From assembly GCA_036583965.1 (NCBI GenBank), contig JAZBQD010000014.1:46712990-46776989 (forward strand): a stretch of 64,000 bases of DNA, read 5' to 3'. This DNA comes from Prunella strophiata. Taxonomy: Eukaryota > Chordata > Aves > Passeriformes > Prunellidae. Shown one piece after another: positions 25,641 through 38,900 of this stretch (its first letter is position 1; each line of letters starts with the position of its first letter). The notes beneath the pieces are model-generated. The model did not search any database. It was not told the DNA's origin and worked only from the letters and a program-made list of their open reading frames with translations. Both the position numbers and the translations under genes were made by a program.

Positions 25641-26184
25641 TGATTTGTGAAAAACAAATTTAGCAGAAGCCTATGTAGGCTTTTTTCCTTTTCTGTGAAC
25701 TGATTTGGCTCACAGAGGGATCTGAAATTGCCATGGACTTTATAAGGTAAGCAGTGGGAGCCAGTGGCTGATGTGGAAAGGCAGAAAGGGAGAAGAGGTG
25801 GGCAAGTATTCCCATTGTGGTAGTAGTCAGCTGTTAAACCACTAGCCCCATCTTAAGAAACAATTCTATGACCACTGATTGCGCCTTAAAGAATTACCTG
25901 CATCACTGTGAGCAGTGTCTCTGAGGGTGGTGTTCTTGCAAAACAGTTGACAAAGTGGGGATTGCCCAATTGGGAAATCTCTGAATTGAAAAACCTACTA
26001 AGAACCAAGTTTGAGACATAAGAAACCAGAGACTGTGCCTGCTCGCTCAAAGTCAACATGGTATTCATGTAGATGCAGGGTGGAATGCATTTGAAGAAAG
26101 GAGCTTCTGTGTAATTTTACTTATTTTTACTTAATTTCATATTTATTAAATGTCTTAATCCTTAAAGTATATAGCATGCATAGC
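25641..26184. other. Unannotated stretch
   Basis: Unique sequence between two low-complexity tracts, with nothing recognisable in it. Confidence 0.5.
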
Positions 26185-26306
26185 TTTTTTTGGGTTTTTT
26201 GTTTTGGTTTGTTTATTTTTGTGGGTTTTTTTTTTGTTTGGTGTGTTTTTGGTTTTTTTTGGGTGTTTTTTGTTTTTTGGTTTTTGTTTTTTTTTTTTTT
26301 TTTTTG
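26185..26306. repeat. T/G-only low-complexity tract
   Basis: About 120 nt made of T and G with a single A at 26215, giving extreme strand asymmetry. Several GG and GGG groups are separated by T runs. A second T run (14 nt, 26323-26336) follows after a short spacer. The apparent open frames here (for example 26190-26489) encode Phe/Gly/Trp/Val-rich low-complexity peptide and are artefacts of composition. Confidence 0.95.
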
Positions 26307-26336
26307 AGGGTCAACCACTTCATTTTTTTTTTTTTT

Positions 26337-29300
26337 CTAAACCATACTTTTGCTGGCATGAACATCATGCAAGTCACCAGTGTTTTTGACTCAGCATTTA
26401 ACCACTTTGCTAGTGATGCACCTTATATTCATGCAACGCCTGCTTGTTACAGGCAGTGTAGCTGCATGGGGTTCCTCTCCATATGCTGAAGTTGCATGCT
26501 TGTGTTGAGTTGAGGTAGTGTTCCCAGCAGTCTGTGTATGCTGCACATCACCATGGTTTCTAAGCAGCTATATTGGTGAGGTTGCTAGATAGTCAAAGTA
26601 TTTGCTAAGTGTTTTAAGCATTTCCTTAAATGTTATTCATAGACTATCAAAAGAAAACTTTGTACATTTAGGAAAGATTTATTCCTATCTCATGTAAACA
26701 AGTCACACACATGCTCTTATTTTGTCTTTAAATGCCAAGGTATTTTTCTAAAAAGGAAGAGCAGGAGTTTTGGTGTGTTTTTTTGAAAGTGAATTAGGTT
26801 GATCAAAATGTTTACTTCTAACTCTTTACTTTTTATAGTCTGTTTACAGTTTTGTTACAAAATACCAAATTAAGTAGATTCCGCAATCAGTACAAGACAG
26901 CAATTTTGATAGGACAAAATCAAATAGCTTCAAAGCTTATTTTTTCTTTTCACAGCTGTGATAGCATTGAATTGTTATATTGTTACTTGAGAGTGAAGTT
27001 CTAGTGAGTAATGTTGTGGTACAGTAAAAGATAAAATAAACAGTCCACAATTCAAGAAGATGTTGATTAAAATTGATTTATTACTTTAAAATCAAATCCC
27101 CAAATTTTAGAATTTTGATAATAGCCTATGTTTATAAATAAGGCTTACAGAAGAGCAGAAGTTTAAATCTCCTCATCATGCCAACAGTGGGGAACTTTGA
27201 AACATGAAGAAAACCTCTGTTGTGAGGCATTATAAAGTATATTAGAGTACTGTGTAATGTTGCAATGAGCTAAAAATCTGCTTGGAAAACTGTTATTTTG
27301 TTTCAGTGATGAAATATTGTTTATTAAACTTCCAATATATATAAGAATTTCCAAGAGGAAAGCAGCATATCCTTACTGTGAAGCATCTTTCTTGTAGGTG
27401 CCACTCTGTTGTAAATTTAACTGACCCTAGGAGTATTGGTCTTTTAAAGCACATAAGAATAGGATTTATGGTTCTGAGTTAATAAAATATGCTGATGCCC
27501 CTGTAAGCCCTATTTAGACAGACAGCAGTAATCTCTGTTGAGCAGTATGAAACCGTCTGTCTCTAAGTACTGGAAAGCTAATAGTTCACAGCAAGGTTGT
27601 ACCACATCCAGAGATGAGAAAAATGTGGCTGAAGTCAGAAGAGTTTTAGCTGCATGATTTTATTTTCTTTTGTAATTGTATTCTTTCTCCTGTGCTAATG
27701 TTGTATATCATCTCAAGTAAACAAGATACCCAAAGAGCACAGAGGAAAATGTGCTTTTTAAAGTTCATACTCTACCTTACTTTTGTTGGCTTTAGCACAA
27801 GGAACAAGATTCTTCTGAATCTACAGGGTGAATCTGAAGTATGTGAAATTGGTGTTAAAGATGGGGTATGTTGTGTGTTCATACAGAAAACACTTTCAGT
27901 TGAATAATGAGATACATTAAGAAGGCTAAGTTAATATGTTGCCACATTGTATGTTTTATACAGTATAAAAATACTGTTTCCAAATTTTTATCTTTCAGGA
28001 AAGGAGTTGACAGAATTACGTTTGAAAATATAACTTTGAATTTGTAATTTTTCTATTGTGTTTGAAATATTTGACATTTAAATAGGTGGTTGTATTTACA
28101 TATATTGCATTTTCATTACAGCTAATCCTCTTGAAAGTTGGTTGGCAGATGCCTTAAGCAGTTCTCTAAAATTGGGACAGATACAGTATTCTGCAACCTT
28201 GGAATTTAATTGCAAATAAAGAATATTTTGTAATTGGTTTTTTTTCCACTTTAAAGATTCCACTTTTAAATTTTCAAAGAGAATTGTTGTATGTAAACAA
28301 ATGAAATATACTTTAGTGGAGCGATTATATCTGAAAATGGATTAGTTGTCATCTTATTTTATTATAAAATAATAATAATCAATATTTTATGTGATGTAAA
28401 CATAAAGATTACCTCTTTGAGCAACTTAATATATTAAGTAAATATGTCTGTGGGAACAAACCATTCAGTTTACATCTAAGGCACACATATTTTTACAAAA
28501 GGCAACTGTTTTCAATGTTAAGATTGCTTTATAATTTGAAAAGAGAGCAGAATAAGAAATAATTTCTTTGACAAGTGTTATGTTTGTTATAATCCACAAT
28601 TACATGATGTCCATATGTGCTGAGGTTTTGATTTTTGTTTTGGGGCTTCAAAAACAAATATCCCCAGCATTTTTTCACCCTCATTTCTTAGCTTTTCATT
28701 TATTCAAATGTTGAAAGATACAGCTAAATATAGCAAAACGTTTGGTTCTGTCTCTAAATTAACTTAGCAAATACCTTTAAGTTCACAGAATTCAATAACA
28801 GACACTTCAGAAGTCTGAAATACAAGGGAAAAAATAAATCTGTGTTCCTCTGTGGAGATATCCATTGTAGAATTTGATGTATGATCTGGACTAAATGAAT
28901 CTTTTTCTATTCATTAAAGTTGGATTTTTTTTTTCAAACTCAAGATCTGTTATGTTTAGAAAAGTATCCAACAATTCCTCTTGTCTTCTAAATAACTTAC
29001 AGTCCACTCCCTCTTGTGCTTCATCCTAGCAGTGGCTGGGTTCATCCATTCAAACATCAGGTGCTTCACTAACGCTCCTGAGCTGGAAGAGCCCTTCTCC
29101 CTGGCTTTCCATACAGAGGAAAGCCACAGGCTCAGCTAGGAGCACTGCATTAGGCAGAGATTATATCCTGTGTAGGTGTTTAAAGTTAGGTAGGATTAAT
29201 CTGATTTTAGTATTGCATGAAAGTAGAAATGGTTCAAACCTAAATTATTTCACCAGGCATTTCCATTTTAGTGTTTGACTCTGGGTTTGCTCCTTGTTAA

Positions 29301-29829
29301 TCCTTTTGGTCTTTGCTTTTGCATCTTCTTTTTATCAATATAGTTCTGAGCTATTTGTTTTCCCTGACAGGAGTGTAAAAGGTCCTCCATGTTCACATGA
29401 TAGCTTTTTAATACTTGTATTCTTACAAACCTTTCACACCTTTTTTTCTGGTGAATTGCTGCTTGTTGGCAGCAATTCACAATTATGAAGTGCCCAATGG
29501 CTGCATTGAGCCAGCTCTAGTGTTCCTTCCAAAGCTCATCTGCCTTTTGAAAAGAACAAAATATGGTGGGAGATTATGCCTGTAGGTTTATTTGTCAGAT
29601 TTTTCTGTCCATGTTTCTCATGTGTTGGCAGTTTGTTTTGGCTGTGTTGGGATCCCAAGTCTCACTCTTCGTGGTCTTTGTGGAGGGAGGGAGAGTTCTC
29701 CTCAGTCATGGTGGTGGTTTAGAATTGTCCTTGATGAATGTGTGCGTTACTGCCAAAGTCCATGACAAAATATCTGGTCTCAGAATAGGTGGTTTGTTTA
29801 ATGCCTCCAAGATTAAGTGCAGTAGGTCA
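26337..29829. other. Unannotated AT-rich stretch
   Basis: No gene or recognisable repeat. It includes several very AT-rich segments (for example 28350-28440) and no frame with a known domain. Confidence 0.5.
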
Positions 29830-30125
29830 CAAAGTGGTAACTGAGCCCTCAGCTTCCACAGCATCTGTGTTGGGGGCAGCTGTGCCATGTTTCAGGGAGA
29901 TGGCAGGAGCCCATCCTCGCCAACAAGCTCTGCAAGGCTTGTTTCCACCTTTCCCCAGTCTCTGTCTCTCCTGGACACCACCTTGCCAGTGTAGTTGAGG
30001 CAGCTGAGCTTCCCAGCCAGCCCCTGGCCTTGCCATGGTGGCCGGGTGAGACGGGCATCCCTGCCTGCCTGGCGCGGCGCCGCTGGGAGCAGAGGGCAGC
30101 ACACCACGAGCAGGCAATCAGACAG
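29830..30125. other. Small GC-rich, CpG-containing block
   Basis: About 300 bp of raised GC in an AT-rich neighbourhood, with a CpG cluster around 30038-30090 that includes the 10-bp palindrome GCGGCGCCGC. Frames on both strands are open because stops are rare in GC-rich DNA; minus-strand frames reach 127 residues (29849-30232), but overlapping frames in other phases are equally long and no domain is recognisable. It could be a decayed CpG island, an LTR fragment or a regulatory element. I cannot tell which. Confidence 0.45.
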
Positions 30126-33102
30126 CTCACTAAAAGAAGACACCCAGTGCATGCTGTGTGCTGCTCATCTCCTATTTTCATCAGCTCACACATAGCATCC
30201 AGTGAATTGGGAAGTAGGATGAAGGTTATCACAATTTAGACTGCAAACACTTATATGGCTAATCTCTTTCTAAATGCTTGTGTTTTTAATCTCAAGCCTC
30301 TTTATGTGGCTGAGCTGCACTTTTTTTCTAACTTGACTTTGTTTTATGGGGAAACATTTCATATCAGATTGCCTAAACTCTGGGCTATCATGTAAATACC
30401 TTATGTCAAGTATATAATATACATTTTAAAATTTGTCTAAATATTTATGCTCTTGAGGGGATCACTATCTCTCAACAGACAGTTACAGCCTAGCAAGTAA
30501 ATAAATTGAATTTCTTTTTTTCAAATCTTCATTGTTTTTTGCAAGAAATTGTAACTGTTTAAAAGATATTTAACTCTTACCTGAATTCTGGAAAATAATT
30601 TTGTTATTTACTTGAGAAGAAACTACCTCCTGTTTTTCAGCAGTGCCTGCAAATATATTTATTTGCGTAAATATATTTTTAAAAATGCTTGTATTTCTTC
30701 TAAAAACTAAAGGCCAAAATACATGCGGAAGGAAATGTGTGCCACCACATTTTAAGTTATCTTTAGAAATGCTATGAAGCACATTTTTAGTTACTTTAGA
30801 TTTGCTTCCAGTATGTGCTTCATGGATTAGTTTTTTCTTATTTTAGTAATTTTCCTGCCTATATTACCTTGGTAATATAGATGTCTGTTGTTCTGAGTCT
30901 TTAAAATGAAATAATTAATAGTTCAGTGAAATTCAATGGAGCAAAGTTTGGTAATTTTCACTCATTTCCAGATAATGAGCTGTATTTTTCCTCATTTGTA
31001 TGAGAAGGAAAATTGTTTACACTGAAGTTTAGAATGTAGTTTGTAATCATTAAGAGTTACAATAACTGTGATTGATATCAAACACAAGATAGCTGTAATG
31101 TTAAATACCTCAGAAACTGTTCACTGATAAAAAAAGATCTTGCAGTTTTAACTGAAGAAAGTACATTTTGGATGCTAGTCTATAAAGTCATAATACATTG
31201 TACTTGCCTTCCTTTTTGCTTTTTACAATAATAAAATATATCCAGAGAAAGTAAATCTGTGATTTTAACATCTTTTGACAAGCACATTAGACTGCAGAAA
31301 GAGCATCCAAGTTGGGGCTCGGGGCATATGGTGCTACCTTCTGCTAACATAGCTCCAGAACAAGTCACTGTGTTCACCAGAGGGTCATATTCTGACTCTC
31401 AGGTTCCCTCCTCTGGTCTGGGGGGAAAAAAACACATTTCCCCTTCACACAGAAAAATCAGAACACAAAGTGCAAACCTCACTAGCCTGGGATGCCTTCA
31501 TTGTGCAGAGAGCACACAGATGCTGTGAGATGTTTTGCTATCAATCAGGGCATTCAAGAAAGGCCCTATATTGGCCTATGTAGATATTTGTAGCTACTTT
31601 TTAATTCTGAAAAGATGTATAACACTACTTTGAAAGAATAAATGTTTATATCATGGTGGGAAATTGTAGAAGCATTTCAAATGTATGTACATTCAAAGTA
31701 TTATTTGAGTAGGTGTTTTGTGAATAGGTAGCAACTGCTGCACACTTATTTTCACATCTCCTAGATTGTCTTATTTTATTTAGATTCAAAAACTGGTATT
31801 TATAATAGATAATCCAAGTGTTGTGTGTCTTGGGAATTCAACATATGGATGAGGATATGGAAGGCATTAGTTATATGAGATTTGTTGACCAGCTTTTAAT
31901 TCAGATTGTCATTTTTAACACACGGCGGTGCAGATGGTGAAGTTTTGACTGTCCGTCAGAGCACAAATACCTTAGGGGCAGCTGTTGCTGATAAATCATT
32001 TTATGTGCTTTAGGTCAAGAGTCATCAAACCTGTTACAGCACCTGCTTCTACGTATGCAAATCTGTTGTTTTTGTCATTTCATTAAACAAGGAATAGTAG
32101 TAGTCTCTCTTGGCCATAAGTAAGCCAGGAACATATTCTGTACAAAGTGAAATACAGCAAGAAGACAACTGTGGTTTCTGCAGTGCAGCCATGGGATGCT
32201 GCTTCTGTTTGGGGGCTTTGTTTCTGGAAGACTGCCTGTAATTTGGAAGGAGGGTAGAAAGACAAGTACATGTTTGGAGGCAAGAAGTAAAGGGAAGGTG
32301 TTTGCTGTCATTGACTGTAGGGTAGTTGTGAAGTTTGACATGCCCAGAAGCCAGCGGGTGCCATGTGGGGCTCCCCTACACTGCATACCTCTGTTTTCAT
32401 CATCTGGTGAGCCTGCAGCATGATTTCCAGGCACTGGAGCATACAACATGTCTACTTTGGTTTGGAGCTGATTGATCCACAGTACAGAACACGCTTGTGG
32501 GATCTTCCCTTGCTATAGAAGAACATAAATGATTGAAATGTTTTCTTAAGAAAGAAAAGTATCATTTGTTTATGTACTTCAATGCCCAGCAAAAAAATTT
32601 CTGTCAAATGGCAGCACACTGCAAGAACTGGGGGTTTACTTAACAAGGTTATGCCTGAGCTTTGGAAACTCTAAGATGTTTATATTTGTTTAATCTATCA
32701 GGTATGTAAAGAGAGTTTAAATCATGAGGAGGAAACTTCTTTGTTTATTGCACTTCAGAAGTAGAGCTGTGGCATGTAATAGAAATGGCACTTAAGGATG
32801 TTTTTTTTAAGCAAACTGACAGAAGATTTTATCCTGTGCTGCCATAGATTGCTGTGGGGGAGAAAGGGAAATAGTAAAATTGATGAAGAATTGTTGCATG
32901 CTGTCATTTTGGATTATGTTATTTTGCCATGACTTCGCTGCTAATTTTTTTGAAGATACTGTAAAATTCCACTGTTGCAGAAAGTACCACAGTAGCGCTG
33001 TCACCTGTTAATTACTTCATTCCATAGCTAGTTTGTCAACAGCATTTTAATCAAGCCACCAGCAAAAATGCTTTTTGAACATTTTGTGGAGAAAAAAGAA
33101 TA
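30126..33102. other. Unannotated stretch
   Basis: No gene supported. The 124-residue minus-strand frame at 32075-32449 has no recognisable domain and sits in a locally less AT-rich segment. Otherwise unique AT-rich sequence. Confidence 0.5.
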
Positions 33103-33123
33103 CCCCCCCCCCCCCCCCCCCCC
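33103..33123. repeat. Homopolymer, 21 C
   Basis: An uninterrupted run of 21 C (G on the other strand). The G strand could fold into a quadruplex and the C strand into an i-motif. Such long C runs are rare in AT-rich DNA and are prone to length error in sequencing. Confidence 0.95.
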
Positions 33124-35779
33124 GACCTTTCAACCTTGTCAGCTGAGTTTTCCCATTCTGACACTAGGCATTATTTTTGCAAAGGTTGGAATTTTAACTC
33201 TTCAGTGAACCAGATATCATTTTTATTGGGATATTAATTCTGGTAGGTGCTAATCTCATCAAGATTTGCAGACATTTTCCTTCATAGGCCATTCTGATTT
33301 GTAGCTTTTTCTTTTCACAGCAGTATTAAATACCAAACCTCTCTGATATGGAAGTTCATTAGAGATATGTCTTTGATGGCAGCCCTTTCAGGGCTTCAGT
33401 TTCAAATACCTTGATGTAAAGCTTAAGAAGCCATTGTGTTGTAAGCCCTCCTTGATGTGTCTTATTTAGATCTGCATAGTAAATCAAGGAAAGTAAATAA
33501 CAAGGCAGCAGATGGAAGCATGGAGATAAGGCCAGTGAACAATTGTATTTGTATTTTGTTATGATGTTGACAGGAGCTAAAATTCACTAATCTAGTTCAA
33601 CTGATCTGCATTTCAAAGAAATCTCATTTAGCAGCAACTTGAAGGTTTGGAGGATAAAGTTCTTTTATTGCAGCTTTTATTGCATTCTTTGCTAATTTAT
33701 CTGGTCAAGATTTAGCCTTGCTTACTTAAAGCAGCGAGCATGTTACAAGGAGTCTTAAATACTGCGAAAGAATTAATGTCTAGACTATGGACTGAAGGTA
33801 ATTACATATCCAGCAGTGAATAGGCTACATTTACAAAATACTGTTGTCCAAGTGGAATGGGAAGAGAAATGCAGATAAAGTATTTCCCCCTATTTTCTCT
33901 AAGTTTTTTTTTTTTTTTTTAAATTATTTGTTTTTAATTGTGTGGAAAATTAATATATAAACAAACGTAAAATTAAGTATAAACCACAGAATTTCTTGAA
34001 CTGTGAGTTCCTTCATACCATACTTTGCTGCTGTGTTTATAAACTGATAGCTCATATTAAGGTTTAATTTAATGTTTGCCTTCCTGCATCTATTAAACAA
34101 AACTATTAAAAAGTGGAAAATAATTTAATAGAATGATGGACCACAGTTATTTTATGTGTGCTCTAAATGATGTAGATGATGTATATGTAAGTTAGGTACT
34201 TTGTATTAGATACAGTGCAGCCACGTAATTTGGAAAAATGTGATAAATACATTGTAAGAATCAAATATTGTTAAAATGAAAAGGGATATCAAGTAAAATT
34301 TAGGGTTTCCTTTTGGAAATTTAAAAAAGTTGTTCAATCTTAAGGCCAAAAAATAGACTTGGATTTAGCTTTCAGTTTATGATACAAATACTGACAATGG
34401 ACTGTTTAGGCTATCAAACATTAGCGTGTCCATACCTATGTACAGACATAATGATAATCAACCACAGCATGCCAGGCCAGTGTACATCCACTCTAATAAT
34501 GGGCCCCAGTTCTCTAAGACATGTAAATTAAACCCAGCAGCTGCTAAGTGTTAATGCTATAGTCCTTGCTGCCCTTCTGCAGCCTGTCCTTGTCAAAGAG
34601 CTACACCAGTGCCCCGAGGACTGCGCTTTCATTTGCAGTGTGGGTCTTTGCACTTCTTTTTAGTGTGTCTTTGTGGGCTCGAGAGGAGTGGAGGGGGAGG
34701 CAGCTGGGGATGAGGGTTCTTGCTAGACTGCAGTGATATCTGATAGCTTTTGACTGTGGACTCCATAGGCTAATCAGATCATGGGGTGGTAAATGCTGTA
34801 GGACTGGCTTAAGCATCTTTTGGTTCCTTCTCCTCATTGCTATACCTCTAAAAATGTTCATACAGTGTTTTGTGGGTCTGGTGGACTCCATGAGTTTGAA
34901 AGCAGCTTTTATTTAGCCAGTTTACTTTTAATCTACATTAGTTTCTCAGTATGGCTGATCATATAGCTCCGTGCATGCTTTCCTTGGCACAACTCAGTGG
35001 CAAGTGCTGGGAAGGGTGAGGTGATACTGGTCCTGCCTCTGCCACTGGAAGAAATGTTCATCAGTCTACACTCTGAGACACTCAGGCTGAGCTTCCACAG
35101 CCGAGCAAGCTGTGCCACATCACGATTGTGTGATCTCACCTTACCCATGTTACATCTCCTCACTCCTCTCTTGCCCTAGCAAGGATGACCATGTTTTGGT
35201 CAGAAGTTGTTCACTTTTTTTGCAGGACTGTTTTGAAGTCAGCACAAGGGAGGAGTGAGAGTCTGCAGGTGGAGCTGAAGAAGGTTAGGGAAGTTAGGGC
35301 TGCTTTGGCTTCAGATTAGACAGGTTTAAGTCATTGTGCTGCTGCATTTTCTGGAAATATTACCTTTACCTCCGGATCACTGTACACTCTGTATGTGTGA
35401 AATTAAGTAGACAGTACAAATAGTAGTTATTCAAAAAAGTGATTTGCACTGCTTTGTGAGAGAAATATATACCAGTCAATACATCAGTCTAACTCTCCTA
35501 GAAAACTCCTGTGTAAATGAACATTTATTTACATCCCAGTCTGCCAAAGTTCAGAAGTAAAATTTTGAATTTAAAGATATCCCAAGGGATGTCATCTTAT
35601 TTACAGCACTCAGAAGCAAATAGGTCTATGAGATCAAGCACAGAGAGACATGTTCACAGTTTTAGTTAAACCCTACCTTTTTCTGCATAGCAATGTAAAT
35701 CATCCCCTCAAATAAACATATGCTCCTGTAGTCTGGCCTGCCACAATGTCCAGAGTTTCATCACTCATAGTCTGTTTTT
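33124..35779. other. Unannotated AT-rich stretch
   Basis: It holds a 17-T run at 33904-33920 and otherwise unique sequence. The minus-strand frames at 34601-34891 and 34933-35163 have no recognisable domain. Confidence 0.5.
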
Positions 35780-35975
35780 GAAGCCTCATGCCCTTGTAGC
35801 TCTGACTTCAGCATGGCTGGCTCTCGCTCCATCCTGCCCGAGCCCATCGCGCTCCGGCGTTGCCTGGGGTGACAAGGAGGGACCCCGGCTGTCACTGGCT
35901 GCTCGCCTCTTGTCCTCCTGTCCCTGCTGGCTCCAAGCACGTGCTGTGCTCCTCACAGAGCTGCACAGGGGCACA
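35780..35975. other. Small GC-rich, CpG-containing block
   Basis: About 200 bp of raised GC with several CpGs concentrated at 35826-35912. The plus-strand frame 35778-36137 (119 residues) runs from this block into AT-rich, Lys/Arg-rich coding and has no domain I recognise. As with the 29.9-kb block, it may be a transposon fragment or a decayed CpG-rich element. Confidence 0.4.
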
Positions 35976-38900
35976 GCGTTTTCAGCAAAAGGGATAGTGG
36001 GAGAGAAGATAAAGAGAAAAAGGAGAAATAGAGGGGGAAAAAAGCCAAATGGAATTTTATGGAATTACTCTTATCCTTCTCTCTGCAGAAAGCTTTTACA
36101 CACCTGTCAGTATTACAGGAGTGCTGCAGCACAATAACAGTACTGAACACTTAATGATAGCCTTCTCTCAAGTGACAGGGATCCAAATTAGTTAACAATG
36201 ATGTGGATTATAAACCAAACTTGAATTCCTGCTACCATCACATTGGTGTTGGTGTTGATTGCATAACCCTGATGGGCTGAATTGTGTGTGATGCTCCTTG
36301 TCTGGAATCACACTGAACTGCTCAACATTCATTTCTTCAGCTCCTGCTGCATGTCCCTGTGCTGAATGACAGCCTAATGTTAGAAAGAGAAAGGCAGATA
36401 GAGCTGGAAGGAATAGGGAGGAAAGGAGGTGGCACTTTTCCCACTGGTGATGGAGTAAAATAGTCCCAGACATATTTGCCACAAGAAGTACCATACAAAT
36501 TTACCACTACCTATTGAACCTTCCCAAGCATTGGATTTTAGTTTAACAGCAATTTACCAAGAATTACATGTGTTTGTCCCAAATCCAGCATTATATCTTG
36601 GTTGGTGGATTACCTGGTAGATGCTAGTCAGCCTGTGTGTTCTCTCACCCATCTCATACATATAATTTCCTTTGGGATGGAGGACAGGTAGCCAGTGCAA
36701 GGAATTATTTAGACATAAGTCTTTCTTTTGCTTTCATGTCATTCTATCCTCTTGCAATTCAGTTTAAGGTTGTATTTCTGGTTGATATATTTTAAATAAG
36801 TATTGATGAAATCTGCAAGAGAAATGAGGGATGTTTCTCTAAATCTTAATGATAAGCCAAATCCAGAAGATTTGAAGAATATTGGTATATAACTGATGAG
36901 AGGAATAGATTTTAAAATACTACAAATTTTAGCATGTCTTTTCAGGTCCTGCAGGAGATCTATATAAAAACATAAGGAAGATTTTTGATTATCTTCACGG
37001 CACTGATGCAGTAGTAGAAAGATCCTTTTACCTGTAGATATATAATTTGTCCTACCTTTCTTTTTTATTATGTAGGAGAAGGGAAGTATTGCTAACTCGA
37101 TGTTTCTGAAGCACTGGGGTTTTTTTGATCATAGCATAATGAGATTTCCTAAATTGCAGACAAACCAAACAGCCTCATTCAGTTTAATAGCACATCATTT
37201 AGAGAAGTTTGCAGTATAACACCTTTATTGCTTTAATTATTTACATCATGGTTGATCTCTTGTTTACTCATTGTCTTGTTTCCAGATTAGGATGATGATG
37301 CCACAGATCAGCTGGAAGGGACTTCACTAGAGATATGCTTATATATTTTGTCACTGTTTTAATACATCTTTCTTAAAAATATTTTTGTCATTTATTAGCA
37401 AAGCAGTAATTATTTTTATGAGTTTATGTTTTTTGAGATAAGGTATTTGAGTAAAGGCTTTTAGATAAACATGGTTCTAAAGACATAGGATTGTAATACT
37501 GCATTATGCAGTCTACACAATTGGAAATAAGAGTAAATATTGTTCTGTCTTAGAGCAAAACAAAATCAAAACTCCAATCCAGTCCTTGATTTTATATATC
37601 AGGCCACATTCTACTCTGGCTTTTTTACTTAGTTACACCAAACAGGCTATAGGTATTGAAAGTAAAACTAATAGGATGCTTATCTACAAAAATGAAATTT
37701 TGTATCATATTAATCCTGAAATAATTAAGAAATTTCCTTGTATAGTTCTCAAATACTTTTTTTCTCTAATGCATTTTTCTTTAGCAACTCTAACTCTAAA
37801 ACTCTAAAAATATGCAACAGTCAAGAGCAAAAGTATTTTATCCGCGCTTATTTGGGATGGCTTTGTAATGCAGCTGTATATTTATGAATTGCCAGAAAAG
37901 TCCTGTAACTGTTGTGCTAATAAGATCACCTTATGATATGTTGCTTTTACTTTGTGTCTTAGGTAATTTATGGGAATAGGTGTGAGCCTGCACACAAGTG
38001 TAGCTTTTAATATCCCAAATTAATATGTGTCTACTGTGAATTGTATTTGAGTCTTTAACATTGCAGGTTACTTGTATCACTGTGCTGTTTCAGAAATTAG
38101 AAAAAAAAACATAATCTAAGAAATTCTTCATGTAAAAACTTCTTCATGTATCTTTGATATAAGTGGATTTCTACCAGGTATAATTGAATTAAGGAATATA
38201 TGGAATAAGTTTTTAAAGCAGGCATGAATGCTTATTTAAACTTCAAGTGAGATTATGTAAAAAATGCTTGAAAAGAAAGCATTCTTAGTTGACACAATTT
38301 TTTGGGGGTTACTGTTAATTTCTAATGCTTGATAGATGCAATTGCTTATCAACTTTCCCCCCTTTGTATGCACTTCTTTGAGATACTCAAGATGATATTC
38401 ATGGGAAGATTTTGTAAACTTGTTGATGGTAACTGGAAGCCACATGTGGAAAGAGTAAAAATCAGTGCTTTTATTTGACAACCAGTAGGTAGCCACCTGT
38501 TCTCGTGTGGCTTTTTCTTGGTATTTAAGTAGTGGTGATAACAATTCTGAATTGTTATTGCTACTATCAAATTGGTTTCAGTAGGTTTATCCTGCAATAG
38601 TATTTTACCTTCTGTAGTATACCTGGAACCCATGTCTCTAAATTTTGTCATTTTTCAAGAAGCTTGTCTTTGCTCATATATCAATGCTAAAACATTTGGT
38701 TTGTGTTTGGTACAGCTTGCTCTGATTTATAGTTAGTATCAAAATGATGTGAAGGATATCAAACATACCTTGAATACCTTTTGAGCTGTCTGGTTGAATT
38801 CCTACCCTTAACATTCTAAACAGAAAAGCTGGACAAATAATAGAAGGGAGATGTAGCCTAAAATGTTGCCATAGGCCAGTGGTGCATGAGTCTTTGATCA

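Noticed and set aside
26190..26489. 99-codon plus-strand frame rich in Phe, Gly and Trp
   Set aside because: Most of it lies in the T/G-only tract and its composition follows from that tract.
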